A stretch of DNA of 15,402 nucleotides from Bacteroidetes bacterium UBA7692 (GTDB lineage Bacteria > Bacteroidota > Bacteroidia > Chitinophagales > LD1): contig DLGO01000096.1 in assembly GCA_002482725.1 (NCBI GenBank), positions 902 through 16,303 of the forward strand, in the 5' to 3' direction. The position numbers and the translations under genes were made by a program. The notes beneath the pieces were generated by a model. That model made no database searches. It saw only the letters and a program-made list of their open reading frames with translations, and had not been told where the DNA came from. Below, piece after piece: positions 1-9,082 of the stretch. Numbering within the stretch: position 1 is the stretch's first letter; each line of letters opens with the position of its first letter.

Positions 1-1984
1 ACTCTGCATTGGCTTCCAACTTTATTTCACCTCCCTGCTGCAGGTAGAAAACGTTGCGTATGCTATCCGGTGGCGAGTAGGCACCGGGTCCAAGCGAGTT
101 AGCCTGAAAGCCCCTTACGCTATATGCGCCACCCGCAAAGAACTGGCGCGAGTACGGTAGTGTTCCGGAATTGCCATAAGGTAGACCCCAGCCACCTATG
201 AGGCGAAATGCCAGCATTGTTTTTTCGCTGGTGTGCACATAGTCGCGTATGTCCAGGTCAAGACGTACAAATTGGGCAAATTTTACGCCCAGCACCTGTA
301 GCGGATCCGAAGGGGAAACCTTCTTTTTGGTAAGGGCCTGACTTACACCTGCCAGTACATTGCCTGCCATTTCTGCATTGGCATTAAAGTATATCTGGTT
401 GGTTTTTGGCTTTGCCTGTTCGTTGTAGAAAAAGGAGTAGGCAACACCTGCAACAAACTGGGTTTCGAACCTGCGGCGTATCAATATATTATCGCGTATC
501 AGGTCGTTGAATTTGGTAGTGGTGTTATATACGTTAAAGTAGTTTACATTCAGTAGGGTCAGGTTATGGTCTATTTCAGCCCTTTGCTTCCACTTGTATC
601 CTATGCCTACTTTAAAGGAATTCATGTTGAAGTAGCCTACCCTGCTCAGGTACGAATACTCCAGCGCAAACTTGGTGCGTGGCAGGTATGGGTTGGTACG
701 CCTTGTTTTAAAGCGGGGTATAAAGCCGGGAATATCAAACTCGGCCTTTGGATTTATTTCGTAGGTAAACAGCCCTTTGTATTCGCCGCTGTACTGTGTT
801 TCGAAATAACCTTTTATGTTGAAGGTGAATAATTCTGCACCCTTGAAGCTGTTGCGGTTCCGGAAGGTTACATTAAGTCCCGGCCCTATAAAATTGTTGG
901 ACTTGGTGGCCAGCTGTACCTCCATCGCCAGCGATTTGCGCGGCATAGGGGTAAGGTAAATATTTACAGCCAGCTTGCCATTGGCAACAGTGTCAACATC
1001 GGTTATATCTACATTTATAAATTTGAAAACTCCTAGTCCGTTCAGCCTGCCAAGTGTAACCTGGTGCACGCGCTTGTCATATATGCTATCGGGTTTAAAG
1101 AAGATGGAGCGCACTACAACACGGGGTCTTATGTACTTCGATTCTTTGTAATAATTGACCGATTTCCATCTTTTGATTTCTACATTGCTGCTGTCGTTAT
1201 TGCCGCTAAATCCCGGGTGCACATTTACCTCACCTATACGGTACACAAGCTGTGCCCTTGGTGGTATGGTGTTTTTAAGGGTGGTGAATAAGCGCACGGT
1301 TCGGTTGCCGTTTGCGGTATCCATATTGAACAATATATAATCCGGATTAAAGTAAAAGTAGCCGCGCTCTTTCAACTTATCGTCTATTCGCGCGCGCTCT
1401 TTGATAAGCGTACTCAGGTTATAGGCATCTCCAACCTTCAGCAACGTTCTGCGCCTGGTGCGTCGTATGGCCATGCCCAGCGAATCCGAATCCTGCGGAA
1501 ATGTAACCTGCTGAATTGTATAAGCGGGTTTAATGTGCAAACGGAAATTGATAGAGGCTGTTTTTCCTTTTTTACCCTGCACTATTTCATAATCGCTGTA
1601 CGAGTCCAGATAGCCTGTGTTGTACAAGCCTGCATCTATGCCCTTTAGCAGTAGTGGGATATCTACTTTGGTAAGGAAAACAGGCTCCTGGGCCACCTTG
1701 TTGCGCAGCCATACGCGAAGGCCTTTTTTCTTTTTTGCAGGTTTCAGGTGGTAGTGCAGCCACAGCTGCGGGCGCGAGCCGAATATGGATGTGTTGGGGG
1801 AGGGCCGCAGCACACTTTTTGCCTCCTTTTTTATAGAGCCTTTCCCCTTAATTTTTTCGGGAGAAACTATTGTAATCTTGGAGCCGGTATATAGCAGTTC
1901 ACCCTTTGGTATGCTCTTTAATGCCGAGCAGGAGTGCAGCAATACCAGCGCGGTACAAAACAGTAAAAAGGGGCTAAAGCGCAT
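1..1984 (-). CDS. tamL: TamL: lipid-anchored BamA/TamA-type outer-membrane barrel protein (3' end outside window)
   Basis: This is an Omp85-superfamily protein expected to sit in the outer membrane and work with the TamB encoded just upstream, in envelope biogenesis. The frame is open from 1984 to the window edge. From ATG 1984 the protein begins with a lipoprotein signal (hydrophobic stretch, then LLHSC, Cys at residue 19) followed by ALKSIPKGELLYTGSKI, the usual start of Bacteroidota lipid-anchored BamA-like proteins. POTRA-like sequence follows, then alternating aromatic/polar barrel strands. The Omp85 hallmark VRGF lies at 107-118, in SVRGFQANS. The last strands, perhaps 100-150 residues, are outside the window. 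An in-frame ATG at 2062 lies 3 bases after the tamB stop and would add 26 residues; I prefer 1984 because the longer form puts a long polar stretch ahead of the signal peptide. Transcription with tamB is very likely. The TamL name rests on family knowledge of Bacteroidota TamB neighbours. Confidence 0.88.
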   Translation of the reverse strand, partial: MRFSPFLLFCTALVLLHSCSALKSIPKGELLYTGSKITIVSPEKIKGKGSIKKEAKSVLRPSPNTSIFGSRPQLWLHYHLKPAKKKKGLRVWLRNKVAQEPVFLTKVDIPLLLKGIDAGLYNTGYLDSYSDYEIVQGKKGKTASINFRLHIKPAYTIQQVTFPQDSDSLGMAIRRTRRRTLLKVGDAYNLSTLIKERARIDDKLKERGYFYFNPDYILFNMDTANGNRTVRLFTTLKNTIPPRAQLVYRIGEVNVHPGFSGNNDSSNVEIKRWKSVNYYKESKYIRPRVVVRSIFFKPDSIYDKRVHQVTLGRLNGLGVFKFINVDITDVDTVANGKLAVNIYLTPMPRKSLAMEVQLATKSNNFIGPGLNVTFRNRNSFKGAELFTFNIKGYFETQYSGEYKGLFTYEINPKAEFDIPGFIPRFKTRRTNPYLPRTKFALEYSYLSRVGYFNMNSFKVGIGYKWKQRAEIDHNLTLLNVNYFNVYNTTTKFNDLIRDNILIRRRFETQFVAGVAYSFFYNEQAKPKTNQIYFNANAEMAGNVLAGVSQALTKKKVSPSDPLQVLGVKFAQFVRLDLDIRDYVHTSEKTMLAFRLIGGWGLPYGNSGTLPYSRQFFAGGAYSVRGFQANSLGPGAYSPPDSIRNVFYLQQGGEIKLEANAE

Positions 1985-2065
1985 GCTATTGCTCTGCCTT
2001 TGTATTGCTTCCTTTTCCGGGTTCCATAATTTTCCACTAAGTATTTTAAACTTATCCTGCATTAC

Positions 2066-5000
2066 CTATTCCACGGGTTTAATTTCTTGTTCTATCTTGC
2101 TATCAGCCGGGGTACCTTTCTTCTTTTTCTGCTTTTTAGGCAGCTTTACTAGTAGTTCCTTTTCCTTGTCATAATCGCGGCTGAATACAACGCCAACACC
2201 TGTTTTATACAAAGATCCGTCTATCAATCCTTCATACTGGTTTTCGCGGAAGGCCTTAAAACGCAAACTGCCATCTTCATTTATTTTATACTCTACTATA
2301 ATATCGCCTGTCAGGTTGTTGGCATCCAATCCTTTCACCGCACCATCATCGTTCTGCACATTTACGCTGGTACCCACCTGCACGCTCAGCCGCTCTTTAA
2401 AGAAACTCTTTTTCAATCCTACGCTCAATTGAGTATTTTGGTTGACGCCACCTGTTGTGTATTCGTCGTTGGAATTAATTCCTACGCTCAGGTCCACAAA
2501 CTTTATGTACTTACCTGATAGCTGGTTCAGCTGGTCGGTAAGCACCTGGTTCAGGCTGCTGCGCGCTAGGCTGGTAGCAGCATTGGCATACACGTTCCCG
2601 GTTGAAGTGCCACCACCTACACCGGCAGGTATAAATTTGTTCAGTATCAGCAATGCAAACACCTGTTTGTTCAGTTCACTGGGGTCATTGTTCAGCGAGT
2701 TTATTTTGGCATATACACTGCCGCCAAATGCATTCTGGTCTTCCTCTGCCATATCCAGCTTAAAGGTTATTTCGGGTTTCAACAGCTCGCCGCTCATGCG
2801 CATCAGCACTTTAAAATTTATCGGCTTTTTGTAGGTGTTCTGTTCACCTGCTGTGGCAGTTGATATTTCGGAGGCAAGCAGGTCGGCGGGCGATGTTTTA
2901 ACGGCATATACTGCTGTTATGTCTACGTTGGCATCTGTAGGGCTGCCGTTCCATGTTATATAACCCCCGGGCTGTATGGTCAGGGTCTTTTTAATTATCT
3001 TCTGGAAAGATGCTTTGTACGACCCCGATGCCACGCGGTAGGTTCCTGTAAGGCTTTGCCCGCCGCTTTCGTTCATGTTAAAGCTCAATATGCCTTCACC
3101 CCTTATGGCCAGCGAATCTCCCGATGATTTATCTACGATTAGTTTCAGTGTGGTTTTTGGCGTCACCTCCAGGCGCGCGCTTAATCTTATTCCCAGGAAC
3201 TGTGATGCGATGGCAACTGTATCGCCCGTTTTTATTGCCGCCGCCTGAGATGCAGAATCTATTAGCTGCACTACTCCTTCCCCGCGGTCCACAGTTATCT
3301 TAGACGATGGCAATATCACTGCCAGATTGGTGCCGTCCAGTAGTTTTGCCGAAACATCTACAATAGGTAATTGGTCAGTACCTTTTACGGTTATGTTGCT
3401 ATTCAGCAATACATGGCCGAAGAACAGCGGGTTGTCGTTCATAGTGGTGTTCAACACGGTGAAATTATTGGTCTTCAGGTTTACATCAAATTTCATTTTA
3501 CGGAAATCGCTGGTGTACACCGCCCCTGCAACCGAAGCGGTTTGGTTGAGCGAATCCAGTATGGTAAAAGCGCGGAAGTAAACTCCCTTGCCATCTATGG
3601 CCAGGTGCTCATCTTTCAGCCTCAGATAGTTATTGATGTAGGCCAGGTTAAATGCCGCATCTTTAAATCGCACATCACCGTTTATTACAGGCTTGCTCAC
3701 TGGTCCATTCACTTTCAATGCGCCGGTAATATAACCGGATGAACGGCGGAGCTGCCCTGCTGTAAATGGCTCTATGGATATCAGGTTCAGTTTGCGTATG
3801 TCTACATCAAAATCCAGCAGGTTCGTACCGCCCGATGCCGAATAGGATCCATTTACCTGCATATCATTTTCACCACCGCTCAATATCAGTTTGGCGGAGT
3901 ATTTATTGGCCGTCAGGTTATCTGCTTTCAATGCTATATCGCCGATAGGGTGCTGCAGGTAGGCCACATTTTTAATTTCCAGGTCCGATACAAATGCAGG
4001 TGTTGTTTTCAGGTTGCGGAACTCCAGGCTTCCATTCAGTACACCACGTATCAGTGCAGTATCTGTTTCTATTACCTGCGAAAGTGTTCCCAGCTCAAAC
4101 TTGTCAAATTCAGCTTTTATACTTCCATTATCTACTTCGGCAGATTTTACCGATAGTGCCTGCTCGTTGTTGTTCAGCACAAAGTTGTGGAAGTACAAGC
4201 CCGATTTGCCGAACCGTATGTAATTGTCTTCCGATAGTTGCCAGCGCTCATTGCCCAGTATCAGCTTATCGTTGTTCAGGTATAACGCGTATGTTTTGGT
4301 ACTGTCCTGTCGTAGGTTACCTGCTACGGCAAGCTTGTCCAGCGTGTCGCGGCCATGTATGCGCAGCGCAAATGCTACATCATTGTTTTCTACCGAACCG
4401 CTTACCGATGTTTCCGACAGCTTTACAGGACCCGTTGTTAACCCCTGCAGCGAAACATTGTAATTGAGTGCCTTGTTGGTTGAATTTACTTTTACGCTTA
4501 CATCCGAGGCTTTAATGCCGGAATATGCAAGCGAGGATGCTGCCGCTTCAAACTCCAGTTTGCTTTTTGCCTTGTCAAAATCTGCTTCTACCGATGCACC
4601 GGTAAAGTTCTCCAGCTTTGGTACCAGTAGCTTGGTAGGAATAGGATGCGGAAGCACATTCACCACCAGCTTAAAATTCTGTCCGCTGGTATCGGTGCTC
4701 AGGCTATCTGCTGCCATGGCAATGCTGTCTTTCGAAATTTCGAAATAGCGGCTTACATGCTGCACCATCATTTTGGGCAGGCTCAGCAGTTTTATGGTGC
4801 CATCGTATTGCGCAGTTATCAGTTCGCTGCTTATGCTCAGTGTGCTCTTCAGGCTATCGCTGGCGCTCAGCACCAGTAGCGAATCCAGGCGGTAGGTGTC
4901 TTCCCCTTTCATTATCTTTAGCTGCCCCAGGCGCACGCGGCCGTTCAGGTCTTTTACAGGGCCTTTGGTATTTGCTTCCAGTTTACCGCTGGCTATCATT

Positions 5001-7141
5001 TCCTCTTTCACCAGATGCATTTGCTGCAGGTTGGCAGTTGTTATGTTTACTTCGGCATCTATAAATTCCCTGCCTTGTACAAACGATGCAGCGGCTACCA
5101 GATCCATTACCAGCGCAGTATCTTTCACCGTTACATTGGCTGCATAGCTGCCCGTATCTGCTGTAGCTGTCAGCACTATGTCGTGGTAGTTGTGTTGCTT
5201 CAGCTCTATTGCCTGTATCGTGGCCGATAGCGAATCCTGCATCCTTGCCAGCTCAAAGTTCCTTCCCGTCACCTGTGCATCCATCGTCACCTTGCCCAGC
5301 AGCGTATCCTTTTTCAGTATATAGCCCAGGTCCAGTGCTTCGGTTTTTAGTATGGCCGTGTATTGCGTATCGCCCGGTGTCATTTGTAGTGTCGCATCTA
5401 TGTCTATGTTTCCCTTGCTCGTTTCCAGTGCCAGTTTTGCAGCGGCATCTTTTATCGATCCCTTCACAGCTCCGGTCAGTGCTACATCTTCCGGTAGCTG
5501 TATTGTTTTTGGCAGCTTGCCACCTGTCAGCTCATTTATGGTAGTGCTGTTGGTGTGTAGCTTTTGTATCTGCACATCGTAGTACGCATTTATTGCATCC
5601 GGCAGCCCGGTTATGTGTGCGCTTAGAGCTATGTCTGTACCGCCGCTCATGCCTACCTGTAGTCCGTTAGCAGTTATGTCTTTCAGCTTGCCTTTTACCT
5701 TGCCGCTTAGTGTTACGGTTTTGTCGCGGTTGCTCATAAAGAAAGCCTGCTTCTTCAGCATCGGCGCAAAGAACAGTATATCGCTCACTGCCACCCGCGT
5801 ATTGCTGAAGTTCGCATCCACACCCAACTCGCCCACATCTGTGGCAAGGCTTTTTATCGATGGCCAGGTCGCGCTCAGCTGGTTGCCTATTTGCGTATTG
5901 TTGGTTATCAGCGTCAGGTTTTTCAGTGCGGCATGTGTGTCGTCATATTCTACTTTGGCACTCAGGCGTTTTATGTTTAGTCCGCTTTGCTCCTGCAGCA
6001 CTATGTTGTTTATGGTGCCGTGTATTTCTTCCGGACTGTAAAAGGCATTGTCTATCGATATATGCGCATTCCGCAGCCCCAGGTGGTTGTAGTCTACACT
6101 GCCAATCACCCTTGGCGCGCCTGTCATATCCAGGCTGAAGTCTACCGAATCCAGCCGCACTTCATTGCCGCTTATCTGCCATCCTTTTCCGGCTTTGGCA
6201 TCCGCTTCCATCTTTTTGGCTACGGTATCGGCTTTGCTTTTTTGCATGGCAAAGCTCGCTTGCGTACCCGCCAGGTGCAGTTGCTTTATTTTCACCTGGT
6301 GCACGTTCAGGTCTATCACATCCGGCACTATGTATAGCTTTCCGGCATCTATGGCAAACTGAATTTTGGTATCCTTGTAGTCAAACTTCACCTCCTTGGC
6401 CTGTAGCTTATTCAGCGACAGCAGCGGCATCAGCACTATTGCCGTATCGGCCTTGTTTTCGCCCTTGCTGTTCCTGCCTTGTACCATGCTTACTTCGGTG
6501 TGTTCCAGTATCAGCTCATCACCGTTAAAGCTCAGCTTCTTCAGGTTCATATCGTTCATGCTCAGTGCCAGCTTCCCTATCACCCCGTGTATATTGGTGC
6601 CGCCTATCTCGTCCACAAAGCTGCCGCGTATATTTTCCAGCAGTATCTTCTTCACCTGCACTTCCAGCCCGCCTTTGGTGGTGTCTTTCTCTGCTTTCGG
6701 CTTTTTCGGCCCTCCTTTGCTAAAGGCATCTATCAGGAAAGCAAAGTTGAACACGCTGTCCGCGCCCCTGTGTACGTTGGCAGTAGCACCTGTCAGGGCC
6801 ACATTACCTATCTCCACCTTGCTGTCCAGCAGCGCCATCATGTTTATGTCTACCGATAGTTTTTGCAGGCTTAGCAACGTATCGTGCTTGGTATCTTCGG
6901 CAAACAAACCCTCTATCACTACCGACTTCGGAAAGGCTATATACAACCGCTTTACGCTCATCCGCGTATGGGTTTTTGAGGTCACAAAATCTACCGCTTT
7001 ACCTGTTATAAAGTTCTGTACGGCAGGCAACCGTATGGCAAAAAGCAAGGCAACAACCAGCACTAGTAATACCCCAATGGTGATTGCACTTATTGTAAAA
7101 ATCTTCTTCAATACCCGCTTCAATACCTGCAAGTTAAACAT
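2066..7141 (-). CDS. tamB: TamB: translocation and assembly module inner-membrane protein (AsmA-like, DUF490)
   Basis: TamB proteins are anchored in the inner membrane and span the periplasm as a long beta-structured hydrophobic groove. They partner an Omp85 protein and are implicated in outer-membrane protein assembly and/or phospholipid transport. The 1691-residue product has one N-terminal membrane helix (about 16-37, TISAITIGVLLVLVVALLF), an AsmA-like N-terminal region, a very long repetitive beta-rich middle with recurring short DG/NG-type turns, and a C-terminal DUF490/TamB domain ending in barrel-like amphipathic strands (LSVQVGTSVNVQ, YKTGVGVVFSRDYD). A basic tail (KLPKKQKKKKG) follows. 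It is longer than E. coli TamB (about 1260 residues), which is common in Bacteroidota. The ATG at 7141 fits the helix position. Its TAG stop at 2066-2068 lies 3 bases before the upstream candidate start of tamL, so the two are surely one transcript. No sign of decay. Confidence 0.93.
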   Translation of the reverse strand: MFNLQVLKRVLKKIFTISAITIGVLLVLVVALLFAIRLPAVQNFITGKAVDFVTSKTHTRMSVKRLYIAFPKSVVIEGLFAEDTKHDTLLSLQKLSVDINMMALLDSKVEIGNVALTGATANVHRGADSVFNFAFLIDAFSKGGPKKPKAEKDTTKGGLEVQVKKILLENIRGSFVDEIGGTNIHGVIGKLALSMNDMNLKKLSFNGDELILEHTEVSMVQGRNSKGENKADTAIVLMPLLSLNKLQAKEVKFDYKDTKIQFAIDAGKLYIVPDVIDLNVHQVKIKQLHLAGTQASFAMQKSKADTVAKKMEADAKAGKGWQISGNEVRLDSVDFSLDMTGAPRVIGSVDYNHLGLRNAHISIDNAFYSPEEIHGTINNIVLQEQSGLNIKRLSAKVEYDDTHAALKNLTLITNNTQIGNQLSATWPSIKSLATDVGELGVDANFSNTRVAVSDILFFAPMLKKQAFFMSNRDKTVTLSGKVKGKLKDITANGLQVGMSGGTDIALSAHITGLPDAINAYYDVQIQKLHTNSTTINELTGGKLPKTIQLPEDVALTGAVKGSIKDAAAKLALETSKGNIDIDATLQMTPGDTQYTAILKTEALDLGYILKKDTLLGKVTMDAQVTGRNFELARMQDSLSATIQAIELKQHNYHDIVLTATADTGSYAANVTVKDTALVMDLVAAASFVQGREFIDAEVNITTANLQQMHLVKEEMIASGKLEANTKGPVKDLNGRVRLGQLKIMKGEDTYRLDSLLVLSASDSLKSTLSISSELITAQYDGTIKLLSLPKMMVQHVSRYFEISKDSIAMAADSLSTDTSGQNFKLVVNVLPHPIPTKLLVPKLENFTGASVEADFDKAKSKLEFEAAASSLAYSGIKASDVSVKVNSTNKALNYNVSLQGLTTGPVKLSETSVSGSVENNDVAFALRIHGRDTLDKLAVAGNLRQDSTKTYALYLNNDKLILGNERWQLSEDNYIRFGKSGLYFHNFVLNNNEQALSVKSAEVDNGSIKAEFDKFELGTLSQVIETDTALIRGVLNGSLEFRNLKTTPAFVSDLEIKNVAYLQHPIGDIALKADNLTANKYSAKLILSGGENDMQVNGSYSASGGTNLLDFDVDIRKLNLISIEPFTAGQLRRSSGYITGALKVNGPVSKPVINGDVRFKDAAFNLAYINNYLRLKDEHLAIDGKGVYFRAFTILDSLNQTASVAGAVYTSDFRKMKFDVNLKTNNFTVLNTTMNDNPLFFGHVLLNSNITVKGTDQLPIVDVSAKLLDGTNLAVILPSSKITVDRGEGVVQLIDSASQAAAIKTGDTVAIASQFLGIRLSARLEVTPKTTLKLIVDKSSGDSLAIRGEGILSFNMNESGGQSLTGTYRVASGSYKASFQKIIKKTLTIQPGGYITWNGSPTDANVDITAVYAVKTSPADLLASEISTATAGEQNTYKKPINFKVLMRMSGELLKPEITFKLDMAEEDQNAFGGSVYAKINSLNNDPSELNKQVFALLILNKFIPAGVGGGTSTGNVYANAATSLARSSLNQVLTDQLNQLSGKYIKFVDLSVGINSNDEYTTGGVNQNTQLSVGLKKSFFKERLSVQVGTSVNVQNDDGAVKGLDANNLTGDIIVEYKINEDGSLRFKAFRENQYEGLIDGSLYKTGVGVVFSRDYDKEKELLVKLPKKQKKKKGTPADSKIEQEIKPVE

Positions 7142-7242
7142 TTACTTCTTAACAACCTTGCTACGGCATCCCCCTGCAAAAACGGTGCCAGTCGGTGTAA
7201 AGATCACATGTTGGTGCTAGCCTCTGTTATTCATTAAACAAA

Positions 7243-7692
7243 TTATTGCTTCTCCTCAACCACCACCTTCGGCTCCTTAAACCAGTTCTTCGCCATATAC
7301 TCCTCCACGCGCTTTTTGGTGAAAGGCACAAGTGCTTTGGCAGGGTCTATATAACCTTTAGACAGTAGCTCGTTTTGGGCGTAGCATTCAGTCAGGGCTT
7401 CCAGGTAGGCATCTACCAGCAGCTTGTAGGCTTCAGTGTTGGCATCTCTTTTAAAGTCGGTGGTTCCACTGTAGGTGGTAAGGGTTTGGGTTTTTATGAT
7501 GGTCCTTTTTTCGGGAACATATACGTTTAGTGTGCAGGTTACCAGCAGCTTGCACTTCAGGGTTTTGCCAACCTCCAATATCGCATCAAGGCTAACATTG
7601 AAACCGCTGGTATCGGTTTTGGAGTTGGTCTGCTTTATCACCTTGTTGGTAGTGCAAATGCTATCTTCTTTCTTCTTCGTAAGTATGTTCAT
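7243..7692 (-). CDS. Hypothetical protein, 149 residues
   Basis: I do not recognise this family. The longest open frame begins at a TTG at 7731, but the first ATG is at 7692 (MNILTKKKEDS), giving 149 residues; I choose the ATG because the 13-residue extension does not resemble a signal peptide or domain start. The product has no signal peptide or membrane helix, so it looks cytoplasmic as annotated. Residues about 30-75 look like beta strands (NVSLDAILEVG, CKLLVTCTLNVYV) and are followed by a helix rich in Ala/Leu/Glu (about 84-105). It ends in a charged tail, VVVEEKQ. It lies 101 bases upstream of tamB on the same strand and could share its transcript. It diverges from the membrane-protein gene at 7811. 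Four cysteines are spread along the chain without a metal-site pattern. Confidence 0.65.
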   Translation of the reverse strand: MNILTKKKEDSICTTNKVIKQTNSKTDTSGFNVSLDAILEVGKTLKCKLLVTCTLNVYVPEKRTIIKTQTLTTYSGTTDFKRDANTEAYKLLVDAYLEALTECYAQNELLSKGYIDPAKALVPFTKKRVEEYMAKNWFKEPKVVVEEKQ

Positions 7693-7760
7693 CGGTGGTA
7701 AATATAAGGTGAGCGCGGGATTTGAGGGCAATAAAGGCTGATTGGTCGGTCTGGCGCTGC

Positions 7761-7788
7761 TTTGGGTGCTTCAGATTGCTTAATATTG
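7761..7788 (+). promoter_or_regulatory. Candidate Bacteroidota-type promoter for the 7811 gene
   Basis: TTTG at 7761-7764 and TAATATTG at 7781-7788 resemble the Bacteroidota -33 (TTTG) and -7 (TAnnTTTG) elements, with one mismatch in the second and 16 bases between them. They sit 23 bases before the ATG at 7811 in a 118-base divergent intergenic region. The motif is short and could occur by chance. Confidence 0.28.
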
Positions 7789-7810
7789 CTATGCTTTAGC
7801 TGCAAGTAAC

Positions 7811-8515
7811 ATGGAAGAGAATCAACAGAAGCTGAATAGGGCGTTTAGTATTGCAAGGTGCTTTAAGCTGCCGGGCTTTGCCATTGGTCTGTGGTTCGTT
7901 TTTTACCCGGAGCCATTTGATGTGGCATTGTGGCTGGTGATACTGTTGCCGCTCCTGATTATTGGCGTGGCCAGATTTTCCAAATCCTTTGATGCTAAAG
8001 AAACGCCAAACTCGGGAAGCCCGTATATGCCCATGTTTGCCAAGCTGATAGTGCCGGGCATTGCGCTGTGGGCGCGGGGTGTTCTGTATGATATAGCTGA
8101 CCGGAAGCTACAGTGGCTGATGATTGGTGCCATAGTATTGGTATTGTTTTTGGTGGTGGTGTATAGAAACGTCTATTTCAGGCAGCAGACTTTTATGAAG
8201 CTTACAGGCAGGTTAGCATTGGTTTTGGTGCCGCTGTTTTTATATGCTTATGGTCTGACGGCCATGCTGAACTGCTACTACGATAAAGCGGAGGCAACTA
8301 TATACCGAGCAGTTGTGCTTGAGAAGCATGAAGAGCTATTTAAAAAGAGGCAGCGGTATTACGTTAGAATCGGAGGCTGGGGCGAAAAAACAGAACCTGA
8401 AACCATAGAGGTGCGAAAGGATTTTTTTGTAACGAAAGAAGCAAATGATAGCGTAGATATACTTTACAGGCCCGGCCTGTTGCATATAGGCTGGTACAGG
8501 CTGAGGCAGTTTTAG
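7811..8515 (+). CDS. Multi-pass membrane protein with soluble C-terminal domain (DUF3592-like tail), 234 residues
   Basis: This is an inner-membrane protein of unknown function. Hydrophobic segments lie at about residues 20-33, 37-54, 77-92 (weaker), 101-119 and 134-152. A hydrophilic domain of about 80 residues follows (153-234). That domain runs from a beta-strand pattern (AEATIYRAVVLEKHEEL) through RYYVRIGGWG and DSVDILYRPG to LLHIGWYRLRQF. A tail of this style, with an RPG-L-G-WYR ending, resembles the small soluble domains of DUF3592-type membrane proteins; this is a resemblance, not a confident assignment. The ATG at 7811 follows a possible promoter. It is transcribed divergently from the 7692 gene and convergently with the small exported-protein pair; its TAG at 8513-8515 is 4 bases from the reconstructed end of that opposing gene. 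Confidence 0.72.
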   Translation: MEENQQKLNRAFSIARCFKLPGFAIGLWFVFYPEPFDVALWLVILLPLLIIGVARFSKSFDAKETPNSGSPYMPMFAKLIVPGIALWARGVLYDIADRKLQWLMIGAIVLVLFLVVVYRNVYFRQQTFMKLTGRLALVLVPLFLYAYGLTAMLNCYYDKAEATIYRAVVLEKHEELFKKRQRYYVRIGGWGEKTEPETIEVRKDFFVTKEANDSVDILYRPGLLHIGWYRLRQF

Positions 8516-8535
8516 CAGGCTACTTTTGTCGCCTG
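8516..8535. terminator. Weak hairpin between convergent genes
   Basis: CAGGCTAC and GTCGCCTG flank a TTTT loop and pair except for one internal mismatch. The hairpin starts directly after the plus-strand stop (8515) and overlaps the reconstructed minus-strand stop (8520-8522). Its position between converging genes fits a shared terminator, but neither side carries a good T-tract, so the call is tentative. Confidence 0.25.
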
Positions 8536-8632
8536 AAGTAATAAATACGGTATGCAAAAGTTTGACCTTTTTTTGAATGAAGTGTATAACAGGCCAATAA
8601 GTAATCACTTGAAGGGGCTACTAGTTCCCCCC
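8520..8632 (-). pseudogene. Displaced C-terminal end of the 8621-9055 gene, out of frame by one base
   Basis: Read on the minus strand one frame away from the gene at 8621-9055, the sequence downstream of the six-G run (8627-8632) encodes 35 residues beginning ELVAPSSDYLLACYTLHS and ending AYRIYYFRRQK, with TAG at 8520-8522. This matches the C-terminus of the neighbouring paralogue at 9083-9631: LVAPSSDYLLACYTLHS aligns with LIAMSDENLIIRYVHS, GQTFAYRIYYFRRQ with NQTSWYTERVYYFKRR. One extra G in the run would join it to the upstream frame and give 178 residues, against 182 for the paralogue. The restored stop also falls exactly at the boundary with the convergent gene. The break could be a real mutation, slippage or a sequencing error. 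Confidence 0.75.
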
Positions 8633-9055
8633 TGAATCTAATGATTTTGGGATTTTAGTTGTTGAGAAGTGCGATGATAGATGGGCACTATCAATAGACT
8701 TAATATCTAGCTTAAGCGAATCCAGGATGTTTAGTGTCGAAAGCACGGAACTGCCTTTAGATGCATAAATTTCAAAAGTTTGGTTTACTATTTTCTTTTT
8801 TAGTACAACGCTAAAATTTTCATGGTACAATAGCTGCCAGTTATCTTTAGTTTTTACAGATATATCTTCATTTTTATTGTTCTGCGCCAGATCCTTAATG
8901 TCCTGCATTTTTGCTATTAGGGATAGTTGTTCTTCCATTCCTTCTACAATTACTAACTGGTTGCTGAACGGAAAAGCCTTTGCCTCATCCGGCTTTTGTG
9001 CCTTACAGCATACTATTAAAAATAGGGTAGAAAGTGCCAGTAGTGTGCGTTTCAT
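8621..9055 (-). CDS. Small exported protein of unknown function, frameshifted (144 residues as it stands)
   Basis: The protein begins with a signal peptide (MKRTLLALSTLFLIVCCKAQ), probably cut before Gln; the IVCC stretch is a poor lipobox, so periplasmic or secreted is more likely than lipid-anchored. It is a paralogue of the protein encoded at 9083-9631: DNWQLLYHENF matches DKWSLSFYEDF, and SIDSAHLSSHF matches VIDSAQVLRFF. The last residues (DSGGN, then TAG) come from a shift in a run of six G at 8627-8632; the true C-terminal 35 residues lie downstream in another frame (8520-8626). The gene is visibly more AT-rich than its paralogue. It is the last member of the helicase cluster, 27 bases after the paralogue. 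The family is unknown to me. As annotated, the product lacks its conserved YYF-R-R ending and may be non-functional. Confidence 0.7.
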   Translation of the reverse strand: MKRTLLALSTLFLIVCCKAQKPDEAKAFPFSNQLVIVEGMEEQLSLIAKMQDIKDLAQNNKNEDISVKTKDNWQLLYHENFSVVLKKKIVNQTFEIYASKGSSVLSTLNILDSLKLDIKSIDSAHLSSHFSTTKIPKSLDSGGN

Positions 9056-9082
9056 TGTGGTTCTAATTTAGGTAAAATTGGT

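Noticed and set aside
6396..7220. A 274-codon plus-strand open frame opposite the start of tamB
   Set aside because: It is fully antisense to the well-supported tamB N-terminal region; its Ser/Pro/Phe-rich sequence is what the complement of beta-rich coding sequence gives.
7142..7242. A promoter directly upstream of tamB
   Set aside because: The 101-base gap holds no TTTG/TAnnTTTG pair at suitable spacing, so tamB may be transcribed from further upstream.
8621..8640. Programmed ribosomal frameshifting at the six-G run
   Set aside because: A slip back by one base is possible there, but the zero-frame bases do not form a standard slippery heptamer and no stimulating structure was seen; mutation or sequencing error is simpler.
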